5,525 nucleotides of DNA from Geopsychrobacter sp. (GTDB lineage Bacteria > Desulfobacterota > Desulfuromonadia > Desulfuromonadales > Geopsychrobacteraceae). The stretch covers positions 1 to 5,525 of the forward strand of contig JAKIUS010000132.1 in the NCBI GenBank assembly GCA_021647445.1, in the 5' to 3' direction. Under the pieces are notes generated by a model. The model worked only from the letters and a program-made list of their open reading frames with translations, was not told where the DNA came from and made no database searches. The position numbers and the translations under genes are program-made. Of the stretch, positions 1-5,299 are shown piece by piece. Every line of letters starts with the position of its first letter. Within the stretch, counting starts at the first letter, position 1.

Positions 1-1
1 G

Positions 2-163
2 CTCTACTTAAATCGCGACTGCACTCTGCGAACCCAGGATCTGCTGGTCAGCAGAAATGACATAGGTGTCGTCGCCAGCGCGGCACAACACCAACCGTTG
101 AGCCCTCTGGTGAGCAACAATCGCATCGATTTTAAAATTCTTCCAGCAAGGAGCCTGCGATGA
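2..163 (+). CDS. C-terminal fragment of a right-handed beta-helix repeat protein (5' end outside window)
   Basis: Reading frame 2 is open from the left edge to a TGA at 161-163 and encodes 53 residues. The visible part has the asparagine-rich rung pattern of parallel beta-helix (PbH1-type) proteins: SRNDIGVVAS followed about 20 residues later by VSNNRIDF, which is the 'N-x-I ... N' spacing seen in the next gene. The TGA overlaps the ATG of the next gene as ATGA, so the two are very probably co-translated and are likely neighbouring paralogues. The short tail after the last rung (KILPARSLR) carries no recognisable domain. Signal peptide, length and ligand cannot be judged because the start lies outside the window. 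The family is structural and the substrate is unknown; the call rests on the repeat pattern and on the neighbouring beta-helix gene. Confidence 0.72.
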   Translation, partial: LYLNRDCTLRTQDLLVSRNDIGVVASAAQHQPLSPLVSNNRIDFKILPARSLR

Positions 164-1227
164 AAATTCTTCTTGCCATTCTCCTGCTTTTTCCCACCTA
201 TGCTTTCGCTCTCGAATACCACGGTGAAAATACAATTTATACCGATACGGTCTGGCAGGGCGAGATCCTGATAGACGGAATTCTGACAATTGCCCAGGGC
301 GCAACACTCAAGATTCGTCCCGGAACCCGAGTGCGTTTCGCCTTCAATGACAGTAATTCCGACGGCATCGGCGAGAGTGAAATCTTTGCTCAAGGCCATT
401 TTGTCGCCCAGGGAACAGCCGCCAAACCGATTATTTTCACCTCCGCTCAGGATAATCCGGCACCGGGTGACTGGGGTGCGCTTAATATGATGGTCAGTGA
501 AGAGGATGAAAACCTGCTTGAACATTGCCTGGTCGAATATGGCTACCGGGGGTTTCACTCGCACTATTCAAAGGCTAAGCTGCGCTCTTCAACCTTTCGT
601 TACAATCAGCGTGGAGCCCAGTTTCAGGAGTCGACCGTCAGCATAAGCGACTGTACTTTTGAGCATAATTTTAATGGTCTCCAATTTCGAGATTCAACAG
701 TCGACATTCAAAACACTAGGATCGTCAACAACCATTGGGGACTGCGCGCTGTCTTTGTCACTTTGACCATGCGCAATAGTCAGGTTGAAGCGAACCTCAC
801 CAACGGCATCAGTCTGCGCGATTCGACCTTGCGTCTGGAAGAGAGCCAGATCGTCGATAATCGTCGTGGAATCTATCTGCAACGCAGCCAGGGAGCGATG
901 ATCGGTAATCGGATCGAGAATAACCGTGAACATGGCATCTATCTTGAAGATTCTATCGCGACCATAAAGCATAATCTGATCAGGCGTAATGGTCGTTCCG
1001 CCATTAAAGTGCTCGAAGCAGACGGACTGATCGTCGATAATCGCATTGAACAGAGCGGAGAGTTCAGTTTTTACAATGCCGGGAAAGACGATTTTACTGT
1101 TGGTGCCAACTGGTATGGCGAATCTGGACTGAAACCTGATTTAATGGATGGTCACAGTCGTGAGGGGTTGGGCTCGTTGCTGGTTGCTCCGCCCCTCTTA
1201 AAACAACCCGAGGTCGGATTATTTTGA
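160..1227 (+). CDS. secreted right-handed parallel beta-helix repeat protein
   Basis: This 355-residue protein has a Sec signal peptide (K2, hydrophobic residues 3-12, AFA cleavage site after about A17), so it should be periplasmic or exported. Residues 35-60 have the N-terminal cap typical of bacterial beta-helix proteins (ILTIAQGATLKIRPGTRVRF). Residues 79-94 (GHFVAQGTAAKPIIFT) form the usual second strand motif. From about residue 140 to 300 there are at least six rungs of 21-23 residues with alternating Asn ladders (RIVNN, QIVDNRRGIYL, RIENNREHGIYL, LIRRNGRSAIKV, LIVDNRIEQSG). A short unrelated C-terminal tail follows from about residue 310 (ANWYGESG). The architecture resembles NosD/carbohydrate-binding-like beta-helices, but no catalytic residues are identifiable, so no enzymatic role is assigned. 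It starts at an ATG overlapping the previous stop by 4 nt, preceded by AAGGAG (148-153). It is the second beta-helix gene in a row and sits directly before a solute-binding lipoprotein gene. Confidence 0.88.
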   Translation: MKILLAILLLFPTYAFALEYHGENTIYTDTVWQGEILIDGILTIAQGATLKIRPGTRVRFAFNDSNSDGIGESEIFAQGHFVAQGTAAKPIIFTSAQDNPAPGDWGALNMMVSEEDENLLEHCLVEYGYRGFHSHYSKAKLRSSTFRYNQRGAQFQESTVSISDCTFEHNFNGLQFRDSTVDIQNTRIVNNHWGLRAVFVTLTMRNSQVEANLTNGISLRDSTLRLEESQIVDNRRGIYLQRSQGAMIGNRIENNREHGIYLEDSIATIKHNLIRRNGRSAIKVLEADGLIVDNRIEQSGEFSFYNAGKDDFTVGANWYGESGLKPDLMDGHSREGLGSLLVAPPLLKQPEVGLF

Positions 1228-2129
1228 AAAGCATCAGGCTTAAATTTATTGTTGTCGCACTTTTTATGGCGCTGTCTCTTTCGGCCTGTCATCCAGAAGG
1301 AACTCGGCCGAAGATGCGTATCGGCTATATGAACTGCAACAGTAAAAAGGAGACCTTGCAGCGCTTTAAGCCTTTAACTCGGTATCTGTCGCAGAAACTC
1401 GGGATCGATTTTGAGGTTGTACCGGTCGATACCCAGGATTTCCCCGAGCGTTTTGCGGCCGGTGAGTTTGAGTTTACCCATACAAACTCACTGATCTACC
1501 TGATCCTGCATGAAGAGAATCAACTAAAGCTGCTTGCAACAGAAAAACGCGGCCGTTACGGCAGTCGGACTTCGGGCTCGATTATTTCGCGCAAAGGGAG
1601 CGGAATAAAAACCCTCGAAGACCTCAAGGGCAAACGCATGATTTTTGGCCCACAGTTAGCTCCCAGCGGTTTTCTTGCTCAGTACGATCTCATGTTGAAC
1701 AATGGAATCGACCCGGAAACAGATATCGCTTATTACGCAATCCCGGCCGGCTCGTTCAAGCATGAGAAGGTCGTCTATGGTGTCTATTTCGGTCAATTTG
1801 ATGTCGGGGCCGCGCCCTCCCTCGATCTTGAGTTGATGACCGCCGATGGCAAGATCTCAGCCGATGATTTCAATATTATTGCCGAAAGCGCAATTGTGCC
1901 TTATTGCACCTTTGGCGCACGCAAGGATCTCGATCCGCAACTGATTGAAAATTTCAGAAAGGCGCTGGTCGATTTAACCAAAGAGGACCGGGTGGATTTC
2001 GCAGGTGAAAATTTGAAGGTGCTCGCTTCCGCCTGGATTGACGGTTATGAAACTCTCGAAGACTCAGATTATGACATCCTGCGCAGAATGGCTAAAAATG
2101 CCAATATGCCGCCATATCAGGAGTTTTAA
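1224..2129 (+). CDS. PhnD-like periplasmic solute-binding lipoprotein (phosphate/phosphonate-binding family), TTG start
   Basis: The protein has 301 residues. The start is TTG (1224-1226), overlapping the previous TGA as TTGA. GAGG at 1210-1213 is a suitable ribosome site, and only this start keeps the full signal sequence. Residues 4-21 are hydrophobic and end in the lipobox LSAC, so Cys22 should be lipidated. The mature part is a type 2 periplasmic-binding fold of the PhnD class: MRIGYMNCNS at 31-40, a ligand-loop segment around 83-92 (EFTHTNSLIY), the hallmark 'SGIKTLEDLKGKRMIFG' region at 126-142 followed by a serine-containing loop (APSGF, 146-150), and GVYFGQFDVGAA (186-197) in lobe two. 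Family members bind phosphonate, phosphite, phosphate or other oxyanions, or serve as sensor domains. The real ligand cannot be read from sequence. No ABC permease or ATPase lies nearby; the next genes encode a TPR-like membrane protein and a YedE-type transporter, so this may be an orphan binding protein serving a non-ABC system. Confidence 0.85.
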   Translation: MKSIRLKFIVVALFMALSLSACHPEGTRPKMRIGYMNCNSKKETLQRFKPLTRYLSQKLGIDFEVVPVDTQDFPERFAAGEFEFTHTNSLIYLILHEENQLKLLATEKRGRYGSRTSGSIISRKGSGIKTLEDLKGKRMIFGPQLAPSGFLAQYDLMLNNGIDPETDIAYYAIPAGSFKHEKVVYGVYFGQFDVGAAPSLDLELMTADGKISADDFNIIAESAIVPYCTFGARKDLDPQLIENFRKALVDLTKEDRVDFAGENLKVLASAWIDGYETLEDSDYDILRRMAKNANMPPYQEF

Positions 2130-2668
2130 TGGCGGGTTATGACCGTTTCGATATTCTGACCGGCTGCGCGCTACTGGTCTGCGGGTTGAGCCTTGCCATA
2201 CTATTGGTTAGTGGGCAAAAGGAGAACAGTACGGCCGTGGCCATTGATAAGGCGATTGAACAGCAGATCGCCTACCAGGCCCGGATCGACTTTCTGCATA
2301 GGCTCTATCAGCCGGTTGAGGCTCTGCGCGCACAGGGACAGTCGTCTTCTGCTCTGTTGAAATTGGATGAGCTGGCAAGGCGCTATCCACAGGAAGCGCA
2401 TGGTCAGATTTTGCAGGGGGAGATTCTGCTCGAACGGGGTGTGGTGGCCGAGTCGATCAACCATTTTGTCCGTGCTGTCAGGCTTAATGGTGATTATGTC
2501 GATAAATTGAGCCCCTTGTCACGCCGCAAAGAGATCCAACAACTGGTCAACCTTCAATTGCCGTTATTTTTGGCACGTGCACATAAAAAACCACAAAACC
2601 TCGCCCTGCAGAACACCCTGACCGGTCTGTATTACCTGCAAAGCCGCCTCGCCGGAGGGTGCGAATAG
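2129..2668 (+). CDS. single-pass membrane protein with TPR-like periplasmic domain, function unknown
   Basis: The protein has 179 residues. The ATG overlaps the previous TAA by one base (TAATG) and follows CAGGAG at 2118-2123, a good ribosome site. Residues 9-28 form one transmembrane helix with two cysteines (Cys13, Cys18), giving a probable N-in, C-out anchor. The rest is helical and soluble. Residues about 67-120 look like one or two degenerate tetratricopeptide repeats (ALLKLDELARRYPQEAHGQI, then GEILLERGVVAESINHFVRA), with the usual 'A..L.....YP....A' and 'G......A...F..A' pattern. The segment after 125 is less regular. I do not recognise a named family. TPR modules normally mediate protein-protein contacts, so a role assembling the solute-binding lipoprotein with the downstream transporter is plausible but inferred from position only. 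The protein is shorter than typical multi-TPR proteins, and no frameshift is apparent. Confidence 0.7.
   Translation: MAGYDRFDILTGCALLVCGLSLAILLVSGQKENSTAVAIDKAIEQQIAYQARIDFLHRLYQPVEALRAQGQSSSALLKLDELARRYPQEAHGQILQGEILLERGVVAESINHFVRAVRLNGDYVDKLSPLSRRKEIQQLVNLQLPLFLARAHKKPQNLALQNTLTGLYYLQSRLAGGCE
2654..2658 (+). promoter_or_regulatory. ribosome binding site GGAGG of the YedE-family gene
   Basis: GGAGG lies inside the last codons of the TPR-like gene. It abuts a possible GTG start at 2659 with no spacing, which would be unusable. It sits 15 nt ahead of the in-frame ATG at 2674, which is long but workable. It therefore favours the ATG, although the spacing is not ideal for either start. Confidence 0.5.
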
Positions 2669-2673
2669 TATTT

Positions 2674-3738
2674 ATGAACCTGTTTGATCGTCAAAATCTG
2701 CTGGTCATTGCCGCCGGATTGAGTCTGGGAACCCTTGGTGTTCTGCTGGTCTTGTGGGGAAATCCACAAAATTCAGGCATCTGTGTCTCCTGCTTTCTTG
2801 AAAATTCTGCCGGAGCTCTCGGACTGCATGATAATCCGCGCATGCAGTACCTGCGACCTGAATTGATCGGCTTCGTACTCGGAGCCGCCGCCGCCGCGCT
2901 GCTCGGTCGAGAGTTCAAATCACGCGGTGGCAGCGCGCCTCTGCCGCGCCTGTTCTCCGGAATCTTTCTGATCGTGGGTTGTGCAGTCTTCATCGGCTGT
3001 CCCATCAAGATGTTTTTGCGTTTTATTGCCGGTGATTTAACGACCCTGACCGGAATAATCGGGCTTGTAGGCGGAGTCTGGCTCGGCTTAAAGGGACTTG
3101 CCGCCGGGGTTCATTTCGGGGGGAGTAAGCGTGAAAGTGCTGCGGCCGGCATTTGGGTGCCGCTCGGCTTCTTGCTGCTCTTAGCCTTTATTCTCTGGCC
3201 GCCCGGCTTCCTTTTGCATTCGACCCGTGGGAGTGCCGCGCAAGCGGCACCGATCCTTGTCGCTCTAGCGGTTGGGTTGTTCCTTGGAGTGCTGGCGCAA
3301 CGGAGTCGTTTTTGTGTCACCGGTTCGATTCGAGATGGCCTGCTGATGGGACATCGCGCGCCGCTGCTCTGGGGATTTCTGGCCTTTTTAACCAGTGGAT
3401 TTCTGGCCAGTTTGGCTACGGGTCAGTTTCACCCCGGTTTTTACGGCCAACCAGGTGCCCACCTTGACCTGCTCTGGAGTTTCCTCGGCATGTTACTGGT
3501 TGGCCTGATCTCGGTTCTGATTGGCGGTTGCCCCTTTCGGCAATTAATTAAATCCGGGGAAGGGGATGCCGATGCAGGGCTGGTTGTTATTGGCATGTTT
3601 ATCGGGGCCGGGCTTGTCCAATCCTGGCAGATCGCTGGAACGACCGCTGGCGTCAGTCTGTATGGCAAGGTTGCGGTCATGGTCGGCCTAATATTTATCT
3701 TTGGGAATATGCTTCTGTATCGTGAACGTCTCGATTAA
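2674..3738 (+). CDS. yedE: YedE-family putative selenium (or sulfur compound) transporter, polytopic membrane protein
   Basis: This is a strongly hydrophobic protein of 354 residues from the ATG at 2674 (359 if the GTG at 2659 is used), with roughly nine or ten membrane helices in two related halves. It carries the signatures I associate with the selenium-linked YedE group of the YeeE/YedE superfamily: GNPQNSGICVSCFLEN at 29-44, RMQYLRPE at 56-63, GCPIKM at 108-113, QRSRFCVTGSIRD at 209-221 and GGCPFRQLIKSGEGDADAG at 284-302. Conserved Cys37, Cys40, Cys103, Cys109, Cys214 and Cys286 fit the cysteine-relay mechanism established for YeeE (thiosulfate uptake). For the YedE group, selenium transport is a genomic-context assignment, not a demonstrated activity. 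The gene lies 5 nt after the TPR-like gene and ends the left operon. The substrate could be a selenium or a sulfur species. The family call is firm; the substrate is not. Confidence 0.88.
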   Translation: MNLFDRQNLLVIAAGLSLGTLGVLLVLWGNPQNSGICVSCFLENSAGALGLHDNPRMQYLRPELIGFVLGAAAAALLGREFKSRGGSAPLPRLFSGIFLIVGCAVFIGCPIKMFLRFIAGDLTTLTGIIGLVGGVWLGLKGLAAGVHFGGSKRESAAAGIWVPLGFLLLLAFILWPPGFLLHSTRGSAAQAAPILVALAVGLFLGVLAQRSRFCVTGSIRDGLLMGHRAPLLWGFLAFLTSGFLASLATGQFHPGFYGQPGAHLDLLWSFLGMLLVGLISVLIGGCPFRQLIKSGEGDADAGLVVIGMFIGAGLVQSWQIAGTTAGVSLYGKVAVMVGLIFIFGNMLLYRERLD

Positions 3739-3794
3739 GACAACACTCGTCACGTATTTCAGTCAGAGTATGAAAATATGACCTTCCGGGTCGA

Positions 3795-3799
3795 AAGGA
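3795..3799 (+). promoter_or_regulatory. ribosome binding site AAGGA of the PqqD-like gene
   Basis: AAGGA ends 6 nt before the GTG at 3806. An in-frame TGA lies upstream at 3779-3781 with no ATG in between, so this site fixes GTG 3806 as the start. Confidence 0.7.
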
Positions 3800-3805
3800 T
3801 CCTGT

Positions 3806-4132
3806 GTGAAGAGACTGCAACGCAACCCAGATATCGTCTGGCGGGTTGAAAAACGGCGACAGCAAGCGGTGCTTGATCGTCTCGAAGCCGGAGAAGAGAC
3901 CGAAGATGAAGGGACAGTCATCCTGCTTATTTCTGGGATGATGCATCAGCTCAATCTGCTCGGTGGCATGATCTGGAATCTGTGCGACGGTCACCGGACC
4001 CTTGAGCACATCGTTACGGAACTGCTTCAAGAGTTTGATGTCGAGCGGGATCTTCTGCAGACCGACATCCAGACATTTATTGATGATCTCATCGAAAGGG
4101 GCTGGCTTAGCTATGACCAATCCACTGACTGA
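3806..4132 (+). CDS. PqqD-family peptide chaperone (RiPP recognition element), GeoRSP-like cassette
   Basis: The protein has 108 residues, slightly longer than typical stand-alone PqqD proteins (about 90). The start is GTG, supported by AAGGA 6 nt upstream. The N-terminal 35 residues are charged and end in an acidic stretch (EAGEETEDEG, 27-36). The core shows the PqqD winged-helix pattern: TVILLISGMMHQLNLLGGMIWNL... with the family signature LN..G..IW.L.DG.RT at 49-65, followed by helices ending ...FIDDLIERGWL. PqqD-type domains bind the leader of a ribosomal peptide and deliver it to the partner radical SAM/SPASM enzyme. Here that partner is the next gene, which overlaps this one by 20 nt. 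I recall this arrangement from the annotated GeoRSP cassette of Geobacter; that family name is from memory. The 67-nt gap to the YedE-family gene shows no convincing promoter or terminator, so read-through from the left operon is possible. Confidence 0.87.
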   Translation: MKRLQRNPDIVWRVEKRRQQAVLDRLEAGEETEDEGTVILLISGMMHQLNLLGGMIWNLCDGHRTLEHIVTELLQEFDVERDLLQTDIQTFIDDLIERGWLSYDQSTD

Positions 4133-5117
4133 ACAATTTTCGGCTCCGCTAACCTTCAACTGGTCACTCTCCTACCGGTGTAATTTTACCTGCAGCCATT
4201 GCTACAGCCGCGAAGAGGAGTGCGACGAGCTCAGCACTCCACAGTTAAAACAGATTGTCGATGTGCTGGTCAAACACCAGATCCCCTTTATCAACTTTGG
4301 TGGTGGGGAACCCTTGCTGCGGCCTGATCTCTATGAGTTGACGACCTATGCTCGTGAACAGGGCTTGAATATCTCCATGAATAGCAATGGCTGGTTACTT
4401 GATGCCGCCGCCGCTGAAAAAATCAGCACGGCCGGGTTTCGCAGTGTCGGCATCAGCATCGATAGTGCCGATGCCGACTTGCATGATGATTTTCGTATTC
4501 GCCCAGGTTCCTTCGATAAGGCGGTTAATGCCTTAGATGTGCTGGCCGATGCCGGAGTCCGCACCACCATGAGTTCGGTCATCTCGCGGATCAACTATCG
4601 TCAATTTCATGATCTGCTCGATCTGGCGCGCAAATATCGGGTTCCGCAGGTTTATCTGCACAATTTCAAATGCAGTGGACGCGGGTTCAAAAATCGTCAA
4701 GAGCTTGATCTGAATCCACAGGAATGGAAAGAATTTTACGTCGAAGCCCTTAAGGTCAAGGAGGAGACCAAGGATCTGCTGATCTCCTTTGATGACCCGG
4801 TCATTGCTTCTTTGCCTGGTTATGCCGACAATTCGCTGGTTAAGGGGAGTAGTTGTGGCAAACTCTCTTTAAATCTGCGGCCCAATGGCGATATCACCCC
4901 CTGCGGATTCATTCCATTGGTGGTCGGTAATATTCTGCGCGATGATTTCGAAGAGATATGGTACAATTCGCCAATCTTAAACAAAATGCGCAATAAAGAG
5001 GCCAAAGGAAAATGTCAGGGCTGTGGTGCCTACGAAGATTGTCTTGGCGGCTGTACGGCCCGCGCTTTTGCGACTACGGGTGATTTAAGTGAACCCGATC
5101 CGCATTGTTGGAAATAA
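4113..5117 (+). CDS. radical SAM/SPASM peptide maturase, GeoRSP-like
   Basis: The protein has 334 residues from the ATG at 4113. The frame is open from 4002, but an earlier start would lie deep in the PqqD-like gene and add residues unlike the family. The radical SAM 4Fe-4S motif is C23-x3-C27-x2-C30 (CNFTCSHC), preceded by FNWSLSYR. The SAM-binding GGGEP is at 63-67 and SMNSNGW follows in the next strand region. The C-terminal SPASM domain is complete: C248-x10-G-x4-C264, then C301-x2-C304-x5-C310-x3-C314 and C332, enough for two auxiliary FeS clusters. Such enzymes reductively cleave S-adenosylmethionine and install C-S, C-C or C-O crosslinks, or other changes, in a peptide substrate (PqqE, AlbA, mycofactocin MftC). 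The likely substrate is the 18-residue peptide encoded 58 nt downstream, delivered by the overlapping upstream PqqD-like protein. The chemistry it performs cannot be read from sequence. Confidence 0.93.
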   Translation: MTNPLTEQFSAPLTFNWSLSYRCNFTCSHCYSREEECDELSTPQLKQIVDVLVKHQIPFINFGGGEPLLRPDLYELTTYAREQGLNISMNSNGWLLDAAAAEKISTAGFRSVGISIDSADADLHDDFRIRPGSFDKAVNALDVLADAGVRTTMSSVISRINYRQFHDLLDLARKYRVPQVYLHNFKCSGRGFKNRQELDLNPQEWKEFYVEALKVKEETKDLLISFDDPVIASLPGYADNSLVKGSSCGKLSLNLRPNGDITPCGFIPLVVGNILRDDFEEIWYNSPILNKMRNKEAKGKCQGCGAYEDCLGGCTARAFATTGDLSEPDPHCWK

Positions 5118-5129
5118 TCGAATCATTAC

Positions 5130-5149
5130 TCAGTTAAATTGTTAACTGA
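5130..5149 (+). repeat. inverted repeat (8-bp arms, 4-nt loop) ahead of the small peptide gene
   Basis: TCAGTTAA (5130-5137) and TTAACTGA (5142-5149) are exact reverse complements around an ATTG loop. The site lies 12 nt after the maturase stop codon and 26 nt before the start of the 18-codon gene. It is A/T-rich and has no U-tract, so it is not a good terminator. It could be an operator or an mRNA hairpin that stabilises the peptide message. No clear sigma-70 or sigma-54 promoter is visible around it. Confidence 0.5.
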
Positions 5150-5164
5150 ATAACCCTGACCGAT

Positions 5165-5169
5165 GGAGG
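5165..5169 (+). promoter_or_regulatory. strong ribosome binding site GGAGG of the 18-codon gene
   Basis: GGAGG ends 6 nt before the ATG at 5176, which is near-ideal spacing. It is the main evidence that this very short frame is translated, and it selects ATG 5176 over the internal ATG at 5188. Confidence 0.75.
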
Positions 5170-5175
5170 TTGATT

Positions 5176-5232
5176 ATGAAAAAGTACATGAAACCCCGGG
5201 TTGTTGGCTCGTCCAACGTCCATCCCTGCTGA
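5176..5232 (+). CDS. 18-residue candidate RiPP / peptide-cofactor precursor
   Basis: The frame encodes MKKYMKPRVVGSSNVHPC and stops at TGA 5230-5232. Evidence for a real gene is the near-ideal GGAGG site, its place between a radical SAM/SPASM maturase and its paralogue and downstream of a PqqD-like chaperone, and a terminator hairpin beginning 4 nt after the stop. The peptide has a basic N-terminal part (K2, K3, K6, R8) that could be a minimal leader. Its C-terminal part, GSSNVHPC, contains a single, terminal cysteine. The size is close to PqqA (about 23 residues), whose processing gives a redox cofactor, so a small peptide-derived cofactor or metal ligand is as plausible as an antimicrobial. 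Cys18, Tyr4, His16 and the Ser/Asn residues are candidate modification sites. No protease or exporter for it is seen in the window. It is short enough to be missed by standard gene callers. The precursor role is inferred from context. Confidence 0.72.
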   Translation: MKKYMKPRVVGSSNVHPC

Positions 5233-5235
5233 ATG

Positions 5236-5269
5236 AAAAATGGGGAGCAGTTCGCTGCTCCCCATTTTT
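5236..5269 (+). terminator. intrinsic terminator / attenuator after the 18-codon gene
   Basis: A perfect 15-bp stem is formed by 5236-5250 and 5255-5269: AAAAA plus TGGGGAGCAG pairing with CTGCTCCCCA plus TTTTT. The loop is TTCG, closed by a G-C pair. The GC-rich core followed by a T-run is the classic rho-independent form, and the A-tract on the other side lets it work on the opposite strand too. It starts 4 nt after the peptide stop codon and lies 30 nt before the next gene of the same cassette. It should therefore end most transcripts after the peptide gene and let only a fraction reach the downstream protein. Confidence 0.88.
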
Positions 5270-5299
5270 ATTTAACCTATCCATAAAAAGTTGTGACCT

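Noticed and set aside
4..564. 186-codon open frame on the minus strand over the beta-helix genes
   Set aside because: It lies antisense to two beta-helix frames with clear repeat structure; its translation shows no recognisable domain or signal.
2659..2673. GTG start for the YedE-family protein
   Set aside because: The GTG directly abuts the GGAGG site with no spacing; ATG 2674 is more usable, although this is not certain and changes only five residues.
3778..3792. Short hairpin GACC-TTCCG-GGTC before the PqqD-like gene
   Set aside because: The stem is only four base pairs with no U-run; it is likely chance and too weak to be a terminator.
3739..3805. Possible promoter in the gap between the YedE-family and PqqD-like genes
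   Set aside because: TATGAA at 3769 resembles a -10 box, but no -35-like hexamer sits at the right distance and no sigma-54 GG/GC pair is seen, so no promoter is claimed.
4002..4112. Possible longer N terminus of the maturase from an upstream ATG
   Set aside because: It would overlap the PqqD-like gene by 131 nt and add 37 residues with no counterpart expected in radical SAM/SPASM proteins; ATG 4113 leaves a normal N terminus before the CX3CX2C motif.
3695..4159. 154-codon open frame on the minus strand over the PqqD-like gene
   Set aside because: It is antisense to a well-supported PqqD-like frame and to the start of the maturase, with low-complexity, domain-free translation.
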